The notes: generated by a model from the letters alone, not told the origin. Counted from the first letter of the stretch, positions 12,301-24,542 are shown. The stretch is 64,000 nucleotides of DNA from Closterium sp. Naga37s-1 (GCA_947471745.1 CANJKZ010000180.1:330001-394000); one strand, 5' to 3'. Made by a program: numbers and translations.

Positions 12301-15300
12301 AGACTTAGCAACCCCAGGCTCAGCACCCCCAGGCTCCGCACGCTCATGCTCAGCACCCCTAGTCTCCGCACCCTTAGACTCAGCAACCCCAGGCTTAGCA
12401 CTCCCAGGCTCTGCACGCTCAGGCTCAGCACCCCCAGACGTGGCACCTCTAGCAGCATCCCCCCCAGCAGCACAAGAGTCGACAGCTACCTCGACAAGCT
12501 CAGCCAAGGGGAGTGGGTCTACCTGAGACACACCTGAGGGAGCAGGACCCTGAGGGGGGAGGGGTCTACCGGAGGAGGACCTGGTGCGGGGAAGAGTGGC
12601 AAGGGGGGGGGGGGGGAGGGGCAATGCGGTAGGGGAAGAGACAGTAAAAGGGAACCGACTCATCAAATGTGACGCACTGAGAGGGCGGGACACGGCGCGG
12701 GGTGGGGTGGTAAAACTGCCAGCCAGGCGCGTCAGGGGGAAAGCCAAGGAAGACGCAGGGAATGGCGCGGGAGGAGAGCTTGTCCGCGGAGGTATCGCGG
12801 ACAAAGGCACGAGAGCCCCAGACCCGGAACATCGACGCATCGCCAACCTCCCCCATCCAACGCAGTGTGGGAGAGGTCTCCGGCAAGGAGACACGGGGCC
12901 AGAGGTTGAGCTGATGCGCAGCGTACCGAACTGCAAACGATCACAGAAAATGGGGAGCAGGCGCATGGATCATGGAGGTACGAGCAACCTCCATGACTAA
13001 GCCAATGCGGCGCTCAGCAACCCCATTTTGCTGCGGAGAGGCTGGAAGCGTGAACGACCGGCGGATGCCCTCCCCACGACAAAAGTCCCGCAAGAGGTCG
13101 GAGGCAAACTCACCACCTCTGATAGAGTGCAGACGCAGGACAGAAAGGTCCGTGTCGAACCACTCACGGAGCTGGAGACGGACAGCGCGGATCCAAGGGA
13201 TCAAAATATTAGGGACCTCCCCCTCGCTGCGCAAGGGGAAGACCATGGTCTAACACGAGTAGTCGTCATCAACCAGCAGAAAGTATCGCTCGCGGCCCTA
13301 TCGACGGACGCGGGCTGGGCCCCGCACGTCCATGCGAAGAGTCTGCAGGGGAGCAGTCGTCGGAGGAAACGAGGAGGAGTGAGGAGCGGCGCGCTACCGC
13401 CCCTCGACACAGGGAAGGCAGGGAGGGGCTGGCGAGGGTGGGAGTTGAGGCAGGGACCTGGGAAGACCAGAGACAAGGAGGCGGGAGTGCATGCCACGGA
13501 TGCGTGGCAGGGAGGGGTGACCAAGGCGGTGGTGCCAAAGGAGAGTCTGGTGCGATAGGAGGCGACACGAATAGGGGGCTGCTAGCTGACCTGACGCGGA
13601 TGCAGACGCAACTACCCGAGGAGGCTCAGTAGTCAGTGTGTACAGACTCGACCCAGGTCGACGGGTGAACGTGGCCAGGTGACGGCCCATCCGTGTGCAC
13701 GTGCAGATCGACACACGCTGACCCCCAGGAGTGGTGGTGGTGACCATCACATCCTGGAGGGCAGCGGTACTCACCAAGTTCGTGGAGAACGAGAGGAGGT
13801 GAAGACCTGAGAGCGAGCCAGACGGAACCGCCGGACACGGAAGAATAGTGGAGGAACGTGCAAGAACTGGGCCCCTTGAGGGGTCAGCCAATCTGACTGC
13901 AACGGGTGCAGGGAGTGGTGTGACTGTGGTACTGTCGCAAAAGAAACAGCGGGAAGCACCTGAGTGAAGCGTGAAGGTGTGCAAGGCCTCAGCAGGCGCA
14001 GTACCAGGGAGAGCAGACTCACTAGCACCTAGAGCAGCAGCCTCTATACCCGGGTCGGGCGGCATACACAGGTAACAGTCACCCTCAGCACTAACAGTCA
14101 AAGCATACATGGCAGCAAGGATAGCATCATAGTCAAGAGCAAAGAGATCCACTCCCTGCCTAAGCAGCTCTAGCCAGCGAGGGAGCTCAGTCACGTCGGG
14201 AAACTCTGCGCCCCAGGCGTCGTCAAGACGGGAGAAGCCGCGGGACTGTGTGTGACCAACCTTCCCGCATGTCTGACCAGCGCGGTCACCTGTGCGAATG
14301 ACGTACTGGCAGCGAACACTACCCACAGAAGCTCCACGCTGAGCAAACCACTCGCGAAGCTCATGAGGCGAATGGGTCTTACGCGGACGCTGCTGCTGCT
14401 CCTCCTGACCACCGCCAGAACCTCCCCTCTGACTGGGTCCACCCCGACCGCCGCCACCGCCGCCACCACCACTCCCACTGCCGCCACCACTGCCGTCGCC
14501 ACCACTCCCACTACTGCCACCACTGCCGCCACCACTGCCGCCACCAATCCCCACTCCCACCACCACTCCCTCCGCCACCGCCGCCACCTCCACCGCCTCC
14601 ACCACCTCCACCACCGCCTCCACTGCTGCCATCCCCACCACCCTTGCCTCCCTTGCCCCTGCCGCTGCGGCGCCTCCCACTAGAAGTAGACGTAGCCCCG
14701 ACCTTCTCAGCATGAAAGAGGTCAACAGCAGCAGCAGAAGCGTAGGAGGGGGCAAGGGGGGAGGGGGAACACCCCTCAAAGAGGGGAGTGTGAGGAGTGC
14801 CACGAGCGGCACCTACAGCGACTATGCTAGCCTCAGCTGCAAGGAGGTGCTTCTCGAGCAGGTCCACAGTGAGGTCCGTGGGGTCCATGGCGAGAAAGAG
14901 GTCAATGACTGCGCTAAGAGAGTCAGGGAGGCGGGTGACTATGAAGTAGAGAGCGATGTACATGGGGGGAGGGTTCTTGTCTAGAAACTTGGCGGAAAGC
15001 GCGGCACGGTAGCGAGTGTCACTAGTGCGGAGGTGGGTGACGAGGTCGTCGACTGTGGCAAAGGGGGACAGCTCGGGAAAGAGGTAGGGCAGTATAAGGC
15101 GGCCGAGAGCAGCAATGGCAGGGGAGGAGTAAGGAGCGACTACAGCGTCGTACATGGCTTTAGCAGTCTTGTGCTGGCCAAAGTGAGTGCGTTTGGCTAA
15201 CGGCAAGTAGTTGCGAACGGCTAAGCGAGCGGCAGCGACACGTGTAAGCCACTTTGAGCGAGTTGCACTTTGAGCATTGTCGGTAGGGGCGAGAGAGGCT

Positions 15301-15434
15301 CCAGGCGTGTGGTCAAACAACGAAACGCTGTCTCTAGAATCGCTTAGTAGGTACAGCTGTAAGTCATCGAGCCACGTATCGAACTGGATCGGATGGCCCT
15401 CAGGATCGAAGGTGAGAACGCTGAGAGTAGCCAT
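9359..15434 (-). pseudogene. Element D copia gag-pol, broken
   Basis: Start chosen at MATLSVLTFD because elements A and D share it. Order: gag (15434-14600), Gly-rich tract with a frameshift, an unusual Cys-His motif (CQYVIRTGDRAGQTC, then GHTQSRG), protease with LHSGAS in place of LDSGAS (13950), the LLWHHRLGHPS pre-integrase motif, integrase with HSIRGGEF in place of HSDRGGEF (about 13130), Ala/Gly/Pro-rich linker (12200-11600), RT (ARGFSQRQGVDFFQTFSPT, YVDDLVFATAD at 10330), and RNase H (SCEAE counterpart KCEAEIYAGAMATQ; ADIFTKA). At least three frameshifts and the loss of the protease and integrase aspartates make it non-functional. Exact break positions are approximate. Confidence 0.85.
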
Positions 15435-15479
15435 AGCGAGCAGAGCAGGGCAGCGCGGGACTAGCACGGCAGCACGCAG

Positions 15480-16320
15480 GCAAGGCAGTGCGGCGCGCAG
15501 GCAGCAGGACGACGCGACGAGCAGGGCGGCGCGCGGGCACTAGGAAAGCTCGCAAGGCAGGGGAAGGCGGCGCACGGCCAGGGAAGGGCGGCGCGCGGGC
15601 CCTAGGGCGACGCGAAGGGCAGGGCAGGGTGGCGCGCGGGCCCTATGGTGACGTGACAGGTAGGGAAGGACAGCGCACGGGCCCTAGGGCGATGCGACGG
15701 GCAGGGCAGGGCGGTGCGCGAGTCCTAGGGCGACGCGACGGGCAGGGCAGGGCGGCGCGCGGGTCCTAGGGTGACGCGACGGGCAGGGCAGGGCGGCGCG
15801 CGGGTCCTAGGGCGATGCGTCGGGCAGGGCAGGGCGGCGCGCGGGTCCCATGGTGACGCGACGGGCAGGGCAGGGCGTCGCGCGGCTGGCAGGGCGGCGC
15901 GACGGGCAGGGCAGGGCGGCGCGACGGGCAGGGCAGGGCGGCGCGCGGGTCCTAGGGCGACGCGTCGGGTAGGGCAGGGCGTCGCGCGGTTAGCAGGGCG
16001 GCACGACGGGCAGGGCAGGGCGGCGCGCGGGTCCTAGGGCGACGTGACGGGCAGGGCAGGGCGTCGCGCGGCTAGCAGGGCGGCACGACGGGCAGGGCAG
16101 GGCGGCGCGGGGGTCCTAGGGCGACGCGACGGGCAGGGCAGGCCGGCGCGCGACCAGCAGGGCGGCGCGACGGGCAGGGCAGTGCTGCAGCCAGCAGGGT
16201 GGCGCGCGGGCAGGGCAGGACAGCGCGGCAGCCAGCAGGGCGGCGCGCGGGCAGGGCAGGGCAGCGCGACTGATGGGGCAGCGCGACGAGCAGGGTAGGG
16301 CGCTACAAATAGGGTAATGC
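15480..16320 (-). repeat. GC-rich minisatellite leader of element D
   Basis: Variable tandem units built from GGGCAGGGCAGGGCGGCGCG and GGGTCCTAGGGCGACGCGAC. It lies between the primer site and gag of element D. No gag-like frame is present. Confidence 0.85.
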
Positions 16321-16390
16321 GCTATAGGCAGGGAACTATTCGATGGGCCCTAAAAAAAACGGTCCTGGAACAGGACTTGCTTTGAAACCA

Positions 16391-16679
16391 TGTCAGAATC
16401 TAGACGAAGGAATGAATGCATTGAGTAGGAAGTTGGTACAAGTACTAACCCTAATTGGGTTGTACCCCTTAAAGGGACGGTGCACATTTGCCACCCAAAA
16501 CCCAGAACCCTGGCGAACTGTTACTGCGGATGGAAAGTGTCCGCACGAAATCATGGTTTTCGCCAGCCAGCACTTTCGCGCTGGCAAGCCTGGTTAAAAA
16601 AAAAAACTTCTGAACCCAACACTGCCAAAAGTTGCCCGTCGCTTTAACACTACAGCCTACACATCATAATAGTTTGACA
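16391..16679 (-). repeat. Element D 5' LTR carrying a small insertion
   Basis: The outer parts match the 123-bp LTR at 7120. The middle (about 16472-16648) is extra sequence with imperfect inverted ends (TTAAAGGGACGG against the complement of CCGTCGCTTTAA) and an internal A run. It appears to be a MITE-like or SINE-like insertion that also replaced about 11 bases. Confidence 0.7.
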
Positions 16680-16709
16680 ATATTGACATTTCCTGCACTC
16701 TACTAGGTT

Positions 16710-17050
16710 TGTTACGAGTGCAACTGAGCAAGCGAGCGAGAATTGCACTATCGAAGCAAACAGTACATCAAGTGTTATGAGTTGTAAAAGAGAGTGCGCG
16801 GAGTAACGAATAACGAAGATGTGACTCAATGAACTGACGATACAATGAAGGAACGCGCTAATATAGTGGCTATCCTAGCTAGGAGGGAACCTCGGAGACC
16901 GAGGTTGGGTGCAGGTTTGGCGACCGAAAAGGCCGAAGGCGACGCAAGGAGCCTCGGCATCATTAATGTCGGCCGAACATGCAGAATCCGAAATTCGGGC
17001 TGTACGCGTAGCAGTCAATCCCGATAAGGAATTCGGGAAAATTCCTTACA
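16710..17050 (-). repeat. Probable 3' LTR of element H
   Basis: On the minus strand it begins TGTAAGGAATTTTCCCG directly after a poly-G polypurine tract and ends CGTAACA. A related end (GCAATCTTCACTCGCTCG then TTTGTAACA) occurs at 47645-47689, supporting the LTR reading. Confidence 0.6.
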
Positions 17051-17168
17051 CTAACCCCCCCCCCCCCCCCCCCCTCCCCCTTAAGAAAGGTGGTCATTAT
17101 CCACAGCTTGCTTGCGGGCAAGGTAATCACCAATAAGTGGGGATGCTTCAAGCGAGGCGGATGGCACC

Positions 17169-17303
17169 TGTCAGAACATATATATAGCTTATGCAGTTGT
17201 GTAGGCTATAGTGGGGTATCCCATAGGGGGTACAACCCAATTATGGTTTCCTATATGTACTCACTTCATTCATAGTTCATTCATTCTTGTTCAAATCTTC
17301 TCA
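17169..17303 (+). repeat. Element A 5' LTR (135 bp)
   Basis: Unusually short LTR with TG...CA ends. It contains a TATATATAG segment near its start and GGGGTACAACCC in the middle. It matches the copy at 24374-24508 exactly as far as I can compare. Confidence 0.95.
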
Positions 17304-17439
17304 TGGTATCGAGCAGGTTCCCCCTTGGGAACTGTGCTTAGGGCCCACCACATCGTTTTTTTTTCCTGCCCGAAGCGCGCTCAGCCCGAGTCGCGCTCCG
17401 GGCCCTCACTTCGTCGAGCCACCCTAGCGGCCCTTCATC

Positions 17440-18180
17440 GCGGCCCCGCCGCCTCTCTCCTAGCGGCCCCGCCGCCCTACCTAGCGGCCCCGCCGCCCTA
17501 CCTCGCGGCCTCGCCGCCCTATTGCGCGGCCCCGCCGCCCTACCTCGCGGCCCCGCCGCCCTTACTCGCGGCCTCGCCGCCCCATTGCGCGGCCCCGCCG
17601 CCCTACCTCGCGGCCTCGCCGCCCCATCGTGAGGCCCCGCCGCCCTACCTAGCGGCCCCGCCGCCCTTCCTCGCGGCCCCGCCGCCCCATCGCGCGGCCC
17701 CGCCGCCCTACCTAGCGGCCCCGCCGCCCTTCCTCTCGGCCCCGCCGCCCCATCGCGCGGCCCCGCCGCCCTTCCTCGCGGCCCCGCCGCCCCATCGCGC
17801 GGCCCCCGCCACTCTACCACGCGGCCCCGCTGCCCTATCTCGCGGCCCCGCCGCCCTACCCAGCGGCCCCGCCGCCCTTCTGCAGCGGCCCCGCCGCTCC
17901 TCTACAGCGGCCAAGCCGCCCAGCAGCAGCGCAGCCGAGCCGCCCAGCAGCTGCAGTCGAGCCGCCCGGCCGCCCACCAGCCGAGCCGCCGTGCAGCCGA
18001 CCGCCCAGCCGCCGAGCCGCCCAGCCGTCGAGCCGCCCTGCAGCCGAGCCGCCCGGGAGCCGAGCCGCCCTGCCGCCGAGCCGCCCGGGAGCCGAGCCGC
18101 CCAGCAGCCGAGCCGCCGAGCCGCCCAGCTGCCGGGCCGCCCTACTACCGAGCCGCCCGACCTGCCCTGCCTGGTGAGCA
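17440..18180 (+). repeat. Leader minisatellite of element A
   Basis: Fifteen-base units of the type GCGGCCCCGCCGCCC with variable CTACCT/CATCGC spacers, passing into GAGCCGCCC-based units after 17920. A long open frame over this repeat (from 17211) is repeat-derived; I do not treat it as a gene because the gag start conserved with element D lies downstream. Confidence 0.85.
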
Positions 18181-18240
18181 CAGCACCACTGTTACTGCGT
18201 GCCCTTCCCCTACTGCTTGCACTACTACACTGTCGTCGTC

Positions 18241-19278
18241 ATGGCTACCCCTAGTGTCCTCACTTTTGACGCTGAGGGTCGAGCCATTGACTTTGAGGTC
18301 TGGGTCGACGACCTGCAGCTGTTCTTACAGTGCGATAGGACGGACGGTCTTTCCCTCTTTGACCTCACCTCTGGCGCCTCTCCTGCCCCTGCTGCTGATG
18401 CTGACCCCACTGTTCGCTCTCAGTGGGCCACCCGCGATGCTGCTGCACGTCTTGCTGTGCGTCGTCACCTGCCTACCACTGAGCGCGCGCACTTTAGTCA
18501 GTACAAGAGTGCTCAGACCTTGTACGACGCTGTAGTTGCGCGCTACTCTTCCCCTGCCACTGCTGCCCTGAGCCGCCTCATGCTACCGTACCTCTTTCCT
18601 GACCTTGCTGCCTTTCCCACTGTCGCTGACCTCATTACGCACCTCCGCACTAGTGACACTCGCTACCGCGCCGCCCTTCCTGCTGAGTTCTGCGCCAAGA
18701 ACCCCCCCCCCATGTACATCACTCTCTATTACATAGTCACACGCCTCCCTGACTCCCTTCGCGTAGTCAGGGACCACTTCCTCTCAGTCTGTCCCACCAC
18801 TCTCACTGTCGACCTCCTCGAGAAGTCCCTCCTCGCGGCGGAGAAGAGCATCGTCGCTGTAGGAGCCTCTCGTGGTGACCCTCGCACCCCCATCTTTGAG
18901 GGGTGTTCTCCTTCCCCCCTGCTGCCCTCTGTTGCCTCTGCTGCTGCTGCCGACCTGCTTGGTCTTGAGTCGGTCTGCGCGGCGTCTGCCCCTAGCGGGA
19001 GACGCCGCCCTGGCAGGGGCAAGGGGGGCAAGGGCGCGGGTGGAACTGGCGGGGGCGGTGGAGGTGGCGGTGGAGGCGGCGGAGGGAGTGGGGGTGGCGG
19101 TGGGGGTGGTGGCGGGGGCGGTGGTGGCGGTGGCAGCAGCGGAGGAGGAGGCGGTGGTGGCGGCAGCAATGGGAGCGGAGGCAGCGGTGGTGGTGGAGGT
19201 GGAGGCGGCGGTGGCGGAGGGGGTGGCACTGGTCGGGGTGGTGCCCCGCAGCGTAGCGGCTCTGGTGGTGGCCAGCGT

Positions 19279-19313
<35 letters not shown>

Positions 19314-22300
19314 TTCGCGGGACATCCCCCCGCCCCAGCAGCTCCGTGAGTGGTACACGCAGCGTCAGCGGGGTGGGGGTTTTGGTCCGTGCACCTACGT
19401 CCTTCGTTCCGGCGACCGCGCGGGTGAGCAGTGTGGGGGTGCCCACCCCACCCAGCGCTGCTTTGGCCGCCTGACGGACGCTTGGCGTCAGCAGTTCCCC
19501 GAGGCTAGTGAGATTCCCCGTTGGGGAGAGCTGTCTAGGGCTGGCGTAGCTATCTTTGATCTTGACTTTGATGCTATCCTTGCTGCCATGTATGCTGTGA
19601 CTATTAGTGAGGAGGGTGACTGTTACCGGTGTTTCCCGCCCGACCCGGGCATTGGTACTGCTGCGCCAGGTACTTCTGCGGCTGCTGCTCTAGGTGCCAG
19701 TGCGTCTGCACTCTCAGGTACTGGTGAGGCTGCGCTCTCAGGTACTGCGTCGGCTTCGGCCTCCCTCACCTTCACGCTTGACTCAGGAGCTTCTCGCTCC
19801 TTCTTTCGAGACCGCACCACACTCACGCCGCTTGGCCGGCCGGTTGCAGTCTCCCTGGCTGACCCCTCTGGGGGTCCTGTCCTCTCTCACTTCTCCACTG
19901 TCCTCCCGTGTCCGGCTGCCCCCTCGGGCACCTTGTCTGGTCTGTACCTCCCCTCGTTCTCGACGAACTTGGTGAGTGGTGCTGACCTGCAGGATGCGGG
20001 GGTTCACCAGTTTACTCCTGCGAGTCAGCGGGTGACCCACTGCTCGGACGCCCGCACAGGCCGACACCTGGCCACGTTTTCGCGTCGGCCGGGGTCGAGT
20101 CTCTACACCCTGACCACTGAGTCTCCTCCTGTCCCTGCGTCTGGCCAGGTAGCTGCGTCGGGTCAGGTGTTTGCTGCAGCGTCCAGGTCTGGTCCTGAGT
20201 CTGCCCCCTGCTCGTGTCGCCGCCTGTCTCATGAGACTCTCCTGTGGCACCACCGTCTTGGCCACCCCTCCTTGCCTCGTCTTCGGGGCATGGCTTCCCG
20301 TGTCCTTGTCTCTGGTCTTCCCCGGTCTCTCCCTCCCCTTCCTTCGGGACCCGGACCTTCCTGTGTCCCCTGTGTCGAGGGGCGGCTCCGGGCTGCCCCT
20401 CACTCCTCCCAGTTTCCCCCGACAGAGGCTCCTCTGCAGACGCTTCACATGGACGTGTGGGGCCCGGCCCGCGTCCGTGGGCAGGGTCACGAGCGCTACT
20501 TCCTGCTGGTGGTTGACGACTACTCGCGTTACACCACAGTCTTCCCCTTGCGCAGCAAGGGTGATGTCACTGAGGTGTTGATCGACTGGATCCGCGCAGC
20601 TCGTCTCCAGCTCAGGAGGAGCTTCGGCTCGGACTTTCCTGTTCTGCGTCTGCACTCTGACCGAGGTGGAGAGTTCTCCTCTGGCCTTCTGCGAGCCTAC
20701 TGTCGTGCACGAGGCATCCGCCAGACCTTTACGCTTCCGGACTCTCCACAGCAAAATGGGATTGCTGAGCGCCGCATTGGCATGGTCATGGACGTCGCTC
20801 GTACGTCCATGATGCATGCGGCTGCCCCCCATTTTCTGTGGCCGTTTGCGGTTCGGTACGCGGCGCATCAGATCAACCTTCACCCCAGGGTCTCCCGGCC
20901 GGAGACCTCCCCAGCTCTGCTGTGGACGGGGAAGGTCGGCGATGCGTCTGCGTTCCGTGTCTGGGGATCTCGGGCGTTTGTCCGCGACTTGTCTGCGGAC
21001 AAGCTGTCCCCTCGTGCTGCTCCATGTGTCTTTCTCGGCTTCCCCCCTGACGCCCCAGGGTGGCAGTTCTACCACCCCTCCTCTCGTCGTGTTCTGTCCT
21101 CCCAGGACGTCACGTTTGACGAGTCAGTCCCCTTCTACCGCCTCTTCCCCTACCGCACTCCTTCCCTCCCCCCGCCACCGCACTTCCTTGTGCCAGGTCC
21201 CCCCCCGGTAGACCCCCTTCCCCCTCAGGGTCCTGCCCCTTCAGGTGTGTCCCAGGTAGACGCAGTCGAGCCGGTCGAGGTTGCTGGTGACTCTGGTCCT
21301 GCTGCGGGTGCTGAGCCTGGGGGTGCTGACTCTGGGGGTGCTACGCGCGTGGGTGCTGAGCCTGGGGGTGCTGAGCCTGGGGGTGCTGAGTCTGGGGGTG
21401 CTGAGCCTGGGGGTACTGCGACTGGGGGTGCTGAGCCTGGGGGTGCGGAGTCTTGGGGTGCTGAGCCTGGGGGTGCTGTGACTGGGGGTGCTGAGCCAGG
21501 GGGTGCTGCGTCTGGAGCTACTGAGCCTGGAGCTACGGAGCCTGCGGCCACTGGACCTCCCCTTGTGGCGTCTGGCGGTGCGGGACCTGGCGGTTCTCCG
21601 GGTGCTTCGCCTCGGCGGGAGCCCCTCTCTCCACAGGAGCTGCGCGAGTGGTTTGCTCGCCGCTGGAGACGTACTGCTGGAGCTGGAGCTCCTTCGGCTG
21701 CTGAGGGTACTTGTGCCGCTGGTCCCGGAGCTGCTGGGCCCTCGGGTCCGCCTGGAGCTGGATCTGCCGCGGGTGTTGGTGCTGAGACTGCTCCTGTCCT
21801 TCCTGGCGGTGGTCCTGCTGCGGGTGCTGCTGGTGCTGCTGGAGGTACTGGAGCTGGAGGTGCTGTTGGCGCTGGTGCTGCTGCTGAGGGTGCTGTCCCT
21901 GCTGTGTCTGGAGTCGCCGCGCGGCCTCGGCCGTACTTCGTTCCACTCCTACAGCAGGTTCTTGGTCTTTCTCCTCCTGCAGCGTGTCCACAGCCTGTTC
22001 AGTCACAGTCCCAGTTAGAGCCCGCCTCCCCACTTCCTGCTCCCTCTCCTTACACTGGTCCCACTGGAGGTCTTGCTGAGCGTCGTGAGCCTGCGTCTCG
22101 TCCTGCGTCGCCTGTTCGTGCTGCTCGCGCTAGTGGTCGCGGTTCGCGTCAGCGTCCTCCTCCTGTCCCTGGCACGCACCGGATGTCTTTGCGTCCGTCC
22201 ACTGCTCCTCTGCGTGCCCCTTTGCCTTCTCCTCCTGAGTCCTCCCTTCCTGCACTTTCCGACCCAGAGTCCGACTCTCTTCGTGCTGCTCGTCCTACTG

Positions 22301-24168
22301 TCACACGTCTCCTTGCTACTGTCGTCACTGACCCCTCTTTTGAGTCCACTGCTGCGTCTGCTCTTGTTGCTGAGCTCGTCGACTTTGCTGCTAGCTGTCG
22401 TCTAGACTACGCTGCCGGTCTTGTTGCTGAGTCTGCTTCTGTCTGTCCTCCGTCCGTCGGGGGTGAGTGTGCTCTTGGCACGGACGTCCTTGAGGACAGG
22501 CAGGAGGAGTTCCAGTGTCTGGCTGCTGCTTCACCTCATCTCGCGTCCGTACTACTTGCCCCTGAGGGAGACCCGGATGCACTAGACATCCCGACTCCGC
22601 GCTCTTACGCGGAGGCCGTAGAGGGTCCCTACTCCTCTCAGTGGCAGGCAGCTATGGATGCAGAGATGGCGTCCTGGAAGTCCACAGGCACCTACGTTGA
22701 CGCGGTTCCCCCTCCTGGGGCGAACATCGTCAGTGGCATGTGGATCTTCAGGGTGAAGCGGCCGCCGGGCTCTCCACATGTCTTCAAGGCACGGTACGTC
22801 GCTCGTGGCTTCAGTCAGCGGCAGGGAGTTGACTACTTTCAGACTTTCTCTCCCACCCCGAAGATGACCACTCTTCGGGTGCTGCTGCACATAGCCGCTC
22901 AGCGCGACTACGAGCTCCACTCTCTTGACTTCAGCACTGCTTTCTTGCAGGGTAGCCTGCACGAGGAGATCTGGCTGCGCCGTCCACCTGGCTTCACTGG
23001 GACTTTCCCTACTGGCACCCAGTGGAGCCTCCGACGGCCAGTCTACGGTCTCCGCCAGGCACCGCGTGAGTGGCACGACACACTGAGGACTACGCTTGCG
23101 GCTCTTGGGTTTGCTCCCTCTACGGCTGACCCGTCGTTGTTTCTGCGCACCGACACTTCTTTGCCGCCGTTCTACATCCTCGTGTACGTCGACGACTTGG
23201 TCTTTGCCACAGCTGACACTGCTGGACTAGCCTACGTGAAGTCCGAGCTACAGAAGAGACACACGTGCACAGACCTGGGTGAACTGCGCAGCTACCTTGG
23301 CTTGCAGATCACTCGGGACAGAGCACGCCGCACCATTACCTTGACTCAGTCACACATGGTGCAGCAGGTCCTTCAGCGCTTCGGCTTCACGTACTCCTCG
23401 CCTCAGGCCACTCCTCTGTCTACTCGCCACTCGCTCTCAGCTCTGCCTTCGGATGAGTCCGTAGAGTCGAGTGGCCCGTACCCAGAGCTTGTTGGCTGCC
23501 TCATGTACCTGATGACCTGCACACGACCTGACCTTGCATACCCTCTTAGCATTCTTGCACGCTATGTTGCTCTTGGGAGACACCGACCAGAGCACATGGC
23601 TGCAGCGAAGAGGGTGTTGCGCTACTTGTGCAGTACGTCGGGCATGGGGCTAGTGCTTGGAGGGCGGAGTCCAGTGGTCCTCACTGGGCACGCGGACGCT
23701 TCTTGGGCTGATGACCAGGCTACGCAGCGGTCGTCGCAGGGTTACACCTTCAGTCTTGGTTCCGGCTCTGTCTCGTGGCGGGCTACTCGCTCGTCCTCTG
23801 TTCTCGGCTCCAGTTGTGAGGCTGAGATCTACGCCGGGGCCATGGCTGCACAGGAGCTTCGCTGGCTCACCTACCTGCTGACTGACCTTGGAGAGCCGCC
23901 TCGTTCTCCTCCAGTGCTGTACGTAGATAACAAGGCCATGCTGGCCTTGTGTCGAGAGCAGCGCTTGGAGCACAGAACGAAGCACATTGCTCTTCGTTAC
24001 TTTCTTGCTCGTGAGCTGCAGCAGCGTGGTCAGTTGCGACTTGCGTACGTGGCCTCTGAGGCCAACACTGCTGATGTGTTCACCAAGGCACTTGCGCCTT
24101 GTGACCATCAGCGCTTCTGCACTCAGCTGGGTCTTGTACCTGTCTTGCCTCACTTGCTCTCCTCTTGA
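18241..24168 (+). CDS. Element A Ty1/copia gag-pol polyprotein, intact
   Basis: About 1,975 residues from the conserved start MATPSVLTFD; an upstream in-frame Met at 18199 lies in leader sequence. Gag is followed by a polyglycine/Ser tract (about residues 260-335), a polyglutamine run, and a zinc-binding-like motif with wide spacing (CTYVLRSGDRAGEQC, GGAHPTQRC). Protease has TLDSGASRSFF (about 19775). The pre-integrase motif is LLWHHRLGHPS. Integrase has HMDVWGP, HSDRGGEF and PQQNGIAERR. A long AEPGG/ESGG repeat linker precedes RT (ARGFSQRQGVDYFQTFSPT, YVDDLVFATAD) and RNase H (SCEAEIYAGAM, VDNKAMLALCRE, ANTADVFTKAL). All catalytic residues that I can recognise are present, consistent with activity. 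Confidence 0.95.
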
Positions 24169-24373
24169 CCTTGCTTGTACTGTCACATATATATACCTGC
24201 TCTTGCTTGTCTAGCTCTATATATATATGTGTACTCCTGCATGTGAACTGGCCTTGTGGCCTTGTCGTTGTGCTCGGACTGTGTGGTGACTTTGTGATCC
24301 ACCCTGAGCTTGCTGTGCTTTGCGTGACTGGTCTTGTGACCCCTTGTTCTCCCCCACTTTGCCTATGGGGGTG

Positions 24374-24508
24374 TGTCAGAACATATATATAGCTTATGCA
24401 GTTGTGTAGGCTATAGTGGGGTATCCCATAGGGGGTACAACCCAATTATGGTTTCCTATATGTACTCACTTCATTCATAGTTCATTCATTCTTGTTCAAA
24501 TCTTCTCA
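24374..24508 (+). repeat. Element A 3' LTR (135 bp)
   Basis: Matches the 5' LTR. It is preceded by a CCCCCACTTTGCCTATGGGG polypurine-type region and followed by the GCACC duplication. Confidence 0.95.
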
Positions 24509-24542
24509 GCACCCAAGTGTCGTCTTCACTGGTGCAGTCAGT

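Larger units (their letters stand above)
7120..16679 (-). mobile_element. Element D: Ty1/copia retrotransposon, degenerate, with nested element C
   Basis: The 5' LTR lies at 16391-16679 (lengthened by a later insertion) and the 3' LTR at 7120-7242. Both begin TGT and end ACA, and both are flanked by the duplication ATATT (7115-7119 and 16680-16684). On the minus strand the primer site after the 5' LTR reads TGGTTTCAAAGC, then comes a GC-rich minisatellite leader (about 15480-16320), then gag-protease-integrase-RT-RNase H. The polypurine tract beside the 3' LTR is the complement of CCCCCATAGGCAAAGTGGGGG. Frameshifts and lost catalytic residues show it is dead. Element C later inserted beside its stop codon. 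Confidence 0.9.
17169..24508 (+). mobile_element. Element A: complete, young Ty1/copia retrotransposon
   Basis: The 135-bp LTRs (17169-17303 and 24374-24508) appear identical base for base, start TGTCAGAACA and end TCTTCTCA. The target duplication is GCACC (17164-17168 and 24509-24513). The primer site TGGTATCGAGCAGG directly follows the 5' LTR. The polypurine region GCCTATGGGGGTG precedes the 3' LTR. The internal part has a GC-rich repeat leader and one uninterrupted gag-pol frame. Identical LTRs, an intact duplication and an open frame indicate a recent, potentially active insertion. It lies in the 3' part of gypsy element H. Confidence 0.96.

Noticed and set aside
17211-18254. 347-codon plus-strand frame rich in AAPPPYLAA
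   Set aside because: It is a translation of the element A leader minisatellite beginning inside the LTR; the gag start conserved with element D is at 18241 in a different frame.
19783-21075. 430-codon minus-strand frame within element A
   Set aside because: Antisense of the intact protease-integrase frame; no domain recognised.
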